Assembly (NCBI GenBank): GCA_020831585.1 | Contig: JAFIGE010000037.1 | Location: 1 to 38,235, forward strand | Direction of reading: 5' to 3' | Source of the DNA: Opitutales bacterium | Lineage (GTDB): Bacteria; Verrucomicrobiota; Verrucomicrobiia; Opitutales; Oceanipulchritudinaceae | DNA length: 38,235 nt | In this document: one piece after another, positions 34,167-38,235 of the stretch | Layout: every line of letters starts with the position of its first letter | Position numbering within the stretch: position 1 is the stretch's first letter | The notes under the pieces: generated by a model | What the model was told of the DNA's origin: nothing | What the model saw: only the letters and a program-made list of their open reading frames with translations | The model's database searches: none | Position numbers and translations under genes: made by a program

Positions 34167-34185
34167 CCAGGGGGCGGTTCCCTGG
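34167..34185. terminator. Hairpin between convergent genes
   Basis: CCAGGG / CCCTGG (34167-34172 with 34180-34185) with a 7-base loop fills the 21-base gap between the stop codons of the transposase (+) and the cyclase (-). Flanking GTTGA and TTAAC add partial pairing. There is no T run, so a bidirectional terminator is possible but unproven. Confidence 0.35.
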
Positions 34186-35166
34186 TTAACTGAGGGCGCC
34201 GGCGTTCATCGCGTTGTCAAGCATCCAGACCTTCTGATCGCCAAAGCTTTTCAGGCGAACGGTTACCTGCTTGACGCTGTGGCTCCCAACCCCGGGGACG
34301 GATTTGTCGATATAGGTCTTCCCGGGCGGGCAGATGCCGCAGAGACGGCTGGCGATATTGATGGGGCGCCCGATGTAATCGTTGTCGATACTCACTTTAC
34401 TTGCAAGGCCGAAGCTCACCCCGCTGCCGAGACCCTCCGGTGCCCCGTGACTGAACTCCGGGCCCCGGACAATCTGCTTCCACGTGATCGGCATCTCGGA
34501 GAGGCCTTCCATACACACTTCAATGGCCACTTCGCGGTCCTTGGCGGTGGTTTGCCAAATGGCCACGACGCCGTCACCGAGAAACTTCACCATGTCCGGC
34601 GGGTATCGCTTAAAGCCGTGCCGCACCATGCCATAGAAGGAGGTCATGAGTCCACAAGTGTAGGGTGACTCAATATTCGGCTGTTCACAAAAAGCGGAAA
34701 ATCCCCGCATATCGATCACACTCGCAAGCACTTCACAGGGGAGGCCGTACTCGATCTCCGTGGACCTCATGTCCTCGATTGTATAGCTGTTGTAAACGAA
34801 GTCTTCGAAGTTGTAGAGGAGGAGTTTGTTATCGGTCTCGGTATGAAAGTGCAGCCCGGGCTCAAGAAAATCGCTTGGCTCGGGGAGGTAGACCATCTTG
34901 GCATTTCCATAGTCCCCCGGTTCGCTCAGGGTGGAGATGTAGAAGCGGGCGACGTATCTCCGCACTTGGTTGCGGTGTTCGGCAATGGCTTGGAGGACCC
35001 GGGAGACGTCGCGTTCGTTTTCGCAGATTTGAAAACCAAAACCCTCCACGGTGTAGAGGATGGTGCGATACTTGGGGTGAATGCGCTGATAGTGGCTGCA
35101 AATATCCCAGAAGTCCCGAAAGTTGAGATTGGGGATCGGATAATGGCGGTGAATGACAAAATCCAT
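34186..35166 (-). CDS. Class III adenylate cyclase-like protein
   Basis: A 326-residue protein with a C-terminal class III cyclase homology domain (about residues 145-290). Metal-binding aspartates are visible at D152 (VIDMRGFSAF) and D198 (KFLGDGVVAIW). The adenine-selecting pair would be K194 and D263 (NDYIGRPINIASRL), and the transition-state pair N270 and R274 is present in the usual N-x3-R spacing. These favour an active ATP-specific cyclase making cAMP, although spacing around the dimer face is not standard. The N-terminal 140 residues match no sensor domain I know; there is no signal peptide or membrane span, so it should be cytoplasmic. The start is inferred at the ATG at 35166; the frame is open further upstream (35325) in low-complexity sequence. 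It is divergent from gcvH. Confidence 0.75.
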   Translation of the reverse strand: MDFVIHRHYPIPNLNFRDFWDICSHYQRIHPKYRTILYTVEGFGFQICENERDVSRVLQAIAEHRNQVRRYVARFYISTLSEPGDYGNAKMVYLPEPSDFLEPGLHFHTETDNKLLLYNFEDFVYNSYTIEDMRSTEIEYGLPCEVLASVIDMRGFSAFCEQPNIESPYTCGLMTSFYGMVRHGFKRYPPDMVKFLGDGVVAIWQTTAKDREVAIEVCMEGLSEMPITWKQIVRGPEFSHGAPEGLGSGVSFGLASKVSIDNDYIGRPINIASRLCGICPPGKTYIDKSVPGVGSHSVKQVTVRLKSFGDQKVWMLDNAMNAGALS

Positions 35167-35371
35167 ACGTCGTCGAACGGGGCGGAAGCTCCCATTTCGC
35201 TTATGTTGGCAGCGCGGGTCGGCAAGGGGCAATCTTAAATGCGCTTTGCACGCCGGTCTGTTTCTGCCTCCCTTCCTTGCCTGCGGGGCGCATCCGTGTG
35301 GGCCGACACTGCCCCGATTGCTCAAAGTGCAGGCTTGCCAGTGGGTCGCGGCTTTGAAGAGTAGTGTTCTT

Positions 35372-35755
35372 ATGAGTTCTGTTCCGGCCGACCTTCAATA
35401 CACGAAAGACCACGAGTGGGTGCGCGATTTAGGCGATGGCGTGATCGCTGTCGGCATCACGGATTATGCCCAGGGCAGTCTGGGCGATGTGACTTTTGTC
35501 GAATTGCCCGATGTGGGCACGCGCTTCGAGGAGGGGGATGCTTTTGGCGTGGTGGAATCGGTGAAGGCTGCAAGCGATCTCCTCATGCCGGTCAGCGGCG
35601 AGGTGATCGAGATCAACGAGGCCCTCGCAGACGCCCCCGAGACCGTGAACAGCGATCCCTATGAGGCCGCATGGATGATCCGTGTGCGCGTGGATGCGGA
35701 TGCCTCGCGCGAGGGTCTCATGGACGCCGCCGCCTACGGAGCGATCGTGGACTGA
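35372..35755 (+). CDS. gcvH: Glycine cleavage system H protein
   Basis: A 127-residue lipoyl carrier of the glycine cleavage system; it shuttles the aminomethyl group between the P, T and L proteins. It opens YTKDHEWVRDLGDGVIAVGITDYAQGSLGDVTFVELPDVG, and the lipoylated lysine is in VVESVKAASDLLMP. The C-terminal SDPYEAAWMIRVR is standard. Normal length. Start: ATG at 35372 (the frame is open upstream without family-like residues). gcvT and gcvP are not adjacent. Confidence 0.94.
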   Translation: MSSVPADLQYTKDHEWVRDLGDGVIAVGITDYAQGSLGDVTFVELPDVGTRFEEGDAFGVVESVKAASDLLMPVSGEVIEINEALADAPETVNSDPYEAAWMIRVRVDADASREGLMDAAAYGAIVD

Positions 35756-35900
35756 CTTCCTTCTCCCTTGCGCGTGCGCTCAGGGGCCGTTTGCTTGTCC
35801 GGCTAAAATTTCCTTTCTTCTGCGGGCTTGCGCTCCGGTGCCCCGCCCCTAACTTTTCTCCTTTTTCGTTAAGATTCATCGCTTTCATCCCCGACCTATT

Positions 35901-37718
35901 ATGAGCACGGAGACCCTCCAACCCGCCACCCAGTCCACACCCGTTCCCGCCCCTTCGGCGGTGACTTCGATCAAAGGCGCCGACTTGTTTGTCGCCTGTT
36001 TGGAGCGCGAGGGAGTCGACGTCATCTTCGCCTACCCCGGCGGTGCCTCGATGGAGATCCACCAGAGCCTCACCCGTTCTTCCCGCATCCGCACCATCCT
36101 TCCCCGCCACGAGCAGGGCTGTGGTTTCATGGCCCACGGGTATGCCCGCGCCACCGGCAAAGCCGGGGTGTGCATGGCAACGAGTGGTCCGGGGGCGACG
36201 AACCTCGTGACGTGCATCGCCGATGCCATCATGGATTCGACGCCCATGATCGCCATCACCGGCCAGGTGAAGCAGGAGTTTATCGGCAAGAGCGCTTTCC
36301 AGGAAACGGATGTTTTCGGGATCACCCTCCCGATCGTTAAACACAGCTACCTCATTCTCAAGATCGAGGATATTCCGCGCATCGTAAAAGAGGCGTTCTA
36401 CATCGCCCAGAGCGGTCGTCCGGGCCCGGTGGTGCTGGACCTCCCGAAAGACGTGCAACAGGCCACTATCAGCGGTGAGGCCCTCGAGCGGGCGATGGCG
36501 GCGGAGATGGACATTCCCGGCTACAGCCCCCTGCCCAAGGCTACCGACGAGGAACTCCTCGCTATCCTCGATGAGTGCGCCCGCGCGACGCGCCCGGTCA
36601 TTTACTCGGGTGGCGGCATTATTACCGGTGATGCCCAGGACGAGCTGAAGGAATTTGCCGAATTGACCGGATTTCCCGTCACGACCACCCTCATGGGCTT
36701 GGGCGGTTTCGAGGAAGACCACCCCCAGAGCTTGCGCTGGTTTGGCATGCACGGTTGTGTGGCGGGCAATTGGGCCGTCTGCGAAAGCTCCCTCCTTCTT
36801 ACTTTCGGGGCCCGCTTCGATGACCGCATCACGGGAGCCATCGCCAAGTTTGCTCCGGAGGCGACCGTCGCGCACATCGACATCGACAAGTCCGAGCATC
36901 ACAAAAACAAGGTGGTGCAGTATCCCGTTCACAGCGATGTGAAGTATGCCCTGGGACGCCTCAACGAGCTCATCAAGGAGCGCGGTTTTCAAAAGCCGGA
37001 TATTTCCGATTGGACCGGGAAGACGAACGGTTGGATGGAGCAGTATCCCTTTGAGTTTGAGGATTCTCCCCATATTCAACCGCAGTTCGCCATCCAAACG
37101 CTCTACGAGGAAACCAAGGGCGAGGCGATCATCACAACCGGTGTGGGCCAGCACCAGATGTGGGCGGCACAGTTCTACAAGTTCCATCAGCCGCGCAGTT
37201 TTCTCAGCTCGCTCGGCCTCGGTACGATGGGCTTCGGCCTTCCCGCCGCGCTCGGAGCCAAAGTGGCCAAGCCGGACCGGATTGTCGTGGATATCGACGG
37301 GGATGGTTCTTTCATGATGAACGTGCAGGAACTCGCCACGGCCATCATGGAGAAAATCCCCGTGAAGATCCTTCTCCTCAACAACCAGCACCTTGGAATG
37401 GTCGTGCAGTGGGAAGACATTCTCTACGAAGGCGTGCGTGCGCAGACCATTCTCGGCCACCCCGATAACCTCGGTGGGCCGGAGAAGATCGACTCGCTTT
37501 ACCCGAACTGGCCGCAGATCGCCGAAGGTTTTGGTGTGGCCTGCAAACGGGTCTGGAAAAAGGAAGACCTCCGCGCGGCCATCCGCGAAATGGTCGATCA
37601 TGACGGGCCCTACCTCCTCGATGTGGTGGTGCCCTTCACGGAACACGTCATGCCCTTCATTCCCGCCGGGCTCTCGGCCAAGGAAATCCTCATCAAGAGC
37701 AATCCCGGCGCGAAGTAA
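35901..37718 (+). CDS. ilvB: Acetolactate synthase, large (catalytic) subunit
   Basis: A 605-residue ThDP-dependent enzyme of valine, leucine and isoleucine synthesis; it joins two pyruvates, or pyruvate and 2-oxobutyrate. The catalytic Glu is in [21 protein letters not shown]. Also seen: [22 protein letters not shown], the FAD-region [13 protein letters not shown] and [11 protein letters not shown], and the ThDP/Mg block [17 protein letters not shown] followed by [17 protein letters not shown] 30-residue Ala/Pro/Thr-rich start precedes the core. The regulatory subunit (ilvN) does not follow directly. The 145 bases upstream show no leader peptide or T-box that I can recognise. Confidence 0.94.
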   Translation: MSTETLQPATQSTPVPAPSAVTSIKGADLFVACLEREGVDVIFAYPGGASMEIHQSLTRSSRIRTILPRHEQGCGFMAHGYARATGKAGVCMATSGPGATNLVTCIADAIMDSTPMIAITGQVKQEFIGKSAFQETDVFGITLPIVKHSYLILKIEDIPRIVKEAFYIAQSGRPGPVVLDLPKDVQQATISGEALERAMAAEMDIPGYSPLPKATDEELLAILDECARATRPVIYSGGGIITGDAQDELKEFAELTGFPVTTTLMGLGGFEEDHPQSLRWFGMHGCVAGNWAVCESSLLLTFGARFDDRITGAIAKFAPEATVAHIDIDKSEHHKNKVVQYPVHSDVKYALGRLNELIKERGFQKPDISDWTGKTNGWMEQYPFEFEDSPHIQPQFAIQTLYEETKGEAIITTGVGQHQMWAAQFYKFHQPRSFLSSLGLGTMGFGLPAALGAKVAKPDRIVVDIDGDGSFMMNVQELATAIMEKIPVKILLLNNQHLGMVVQWEDILYEGVRAQTILGHPDNLGGPEKIDSLYPNWPQIAEGFGVACKRVWKKEDLRAAIREMVDHDGPYLLDVVVPFTEHVMPFIPAGLSAKEILIKSNPGAK

Positions 37719-37746
37719 GGTGCCGTCGGTCGGCGGCGAGGCTTGC

Positions 37747-38163
37747 TCAGGTGGCGGGGGACAGTTCCCGTTGCAACCGTTCGCATAGTTCATGAGCGGC
37801 TGCGCGAAGCGTTGGCAAGCGGGTTTCAATACTATCGAGGCCAATCGTTTCGAGCCAATCCGCCATTCGGCAAGTTTCCTGCTGGAGCTTGGGCGCAGCC
37901 AGATTGGCTGCAATTCCTTGAATAATGTGCAGGTGGTGGTCGACCTCGGGCGCATCTTTCGCCGTGATCGCAGCGGCCACGTTTTCCACCTCGCCGGGCA
38001 AGTCCCTGAGGGCTGAATCGACAACTTCCTGTACGAGTCCAAGGTCCCCGGAGAGGCGCTCCGTCATCAATTCCGGGACCCATACCGGTTTTCCGGTAGG
38101 AAGGCCGGGACGAGTCGCTGCCTTGCCCTCCGCTCTACCTGAGGAGGCTGAAGCCGGTCTCAA
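37747..38163 (-). CDS. Hpt-domain protein, probably a truncated hybrid kinase tail
   Basis: A 138-residue frame with a histidine phosphotransfer (Hpt) domain at about residues 35-130. The phosphorylated His is His79 in HLHIIQGIAANL, with the family's KG as Q82-G83. Upstream of the first start codon the frame reads AVLGQWL, like the last helix of a response-regulator receiver domain, then a linker and Hpt opening (PELMTERLSGDLGLVQEVV). That order (receiver, linker, Hpt) is the C-terminus of hybrid histidine kinases. An in-frame TAA about 24 bases before the TTG at 38163 cuts the frame off from any such kinase. The start is uncertain: TTG at 38163 or ATG at 38067. It may be a standalone phosphotransfer protein or a remnant. 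Confidence 0.65.
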   Translation of the reverse strand: MRPASASSGRAEGKAATRPGLPTGKPVWVPELMTERLSGDLGLVQEVVDSALRDLPGEVENVAAAITAKDAPEVDHHLHIIQGIAANLAAPKLQQETCRMADWLETIGLDSIETRLPTLRAAAHELCERLQRELSPAT

Positions 38164-38235
38164 CCATTGTCCCAGGACGGCTAGTATTTAGTTTATTAAA
38201 TTCGCGTATTTACTTTCGGGTGTTTTCCGAGAGAC

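Noticed and set aside
35718-38042. 774-codon minus-strand frame opposite ilvB
   Set aside because: Antisense to a conserved acetolactate synthase; no recognisable product.
34186-38163. Operon linking gcvH and ilvB
   Set aside because: A 145-base gap separates the genes and they belong to different pathways; there is no evidence of coupling.

Overview
The window looks like a chromosomal segment of a GC-rich member of the Verrucomicrobiota, most likely class Opitutae. The basis is a PEP-CTERM protein, secreted right-handed beta-helix proteins of the type common in the PVC superphylum, a cyanobacterial-type SbtA transporter, and a dcw cell-wall and division cluster containing ftsZ. That placement is inferred from protein style, not from a marker search.

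Layout. 1-2621: one PEP-CTERM gene on the minus strand, then 1.5 kb without a credible gene that carries paired-hairpin REP-like repeats; a further copy lies at 21-92. 2622-4302 (minus): a small PGPGW-type membrane protein and enolase. The enolase frame carries an in-frame TAG at the codon for the metal-binding serine of the SGAST loop. 4555-5793: an AI-2E/PerM-type membrane protein, followed by a gene-free stretch with a strong hairpin. 6568-8061: a cysteine-type sulfatase. 8308-10274: a LysR regulator divergent from an SbtA-like bicarbonate transporter, with a perfect palindrome at the regulator's start. 10407-14573: three co-directional genes for exported proteins, two beta-helix paralogues and one protein with Trp-Gly repeats and calcium-binding type 3 repeats.

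15082-32956 is a compact dcw cluster: mraZ, rsmH, ftsL-like, ftsI, murE, murF, mraY, a three-LysM protein, ftsW, murG, ddl, ftsQ, ftsA, ftsZ, then uup. Most junctions overlap or nearly touch. murD, murC and murB, which often sit in such clusters, are absent. The encoded proteins make lipid II precursors (MurE, MurF, MraY, MurG, Ddl), polymerise septal wall (FtsW, FtsI with FtsL/FtsQ) and form the cytoplasmic ring (FtsA, FtsZ). FtsZ is unusual: the catalytic T7-loop aspartate, the T2 NTD motif and one glycine of the tubulin signature are all replaced, while the C-terminal FtsA-binding peptide is kept.

33019-38163: a REP-associated tyrosine transposase with G-rich codon use, a class III adenylate cyclase-like protein, gcvH, the acetolactate synthase large subunit, and a minus-strand Hpt-domain protein that looks like the tail of a longer hybrid histidine kinase. 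No tRNA, rRNA, CRISPR array or prophage was seen.

The points most worth following up are the altered FtsZ active site, the amber codon in enolase, the structured mraY-lysM gap at the usual murD position, the exported three-gene cassette, and the co-occurrence of REP-like repeats with a RAYT gene.
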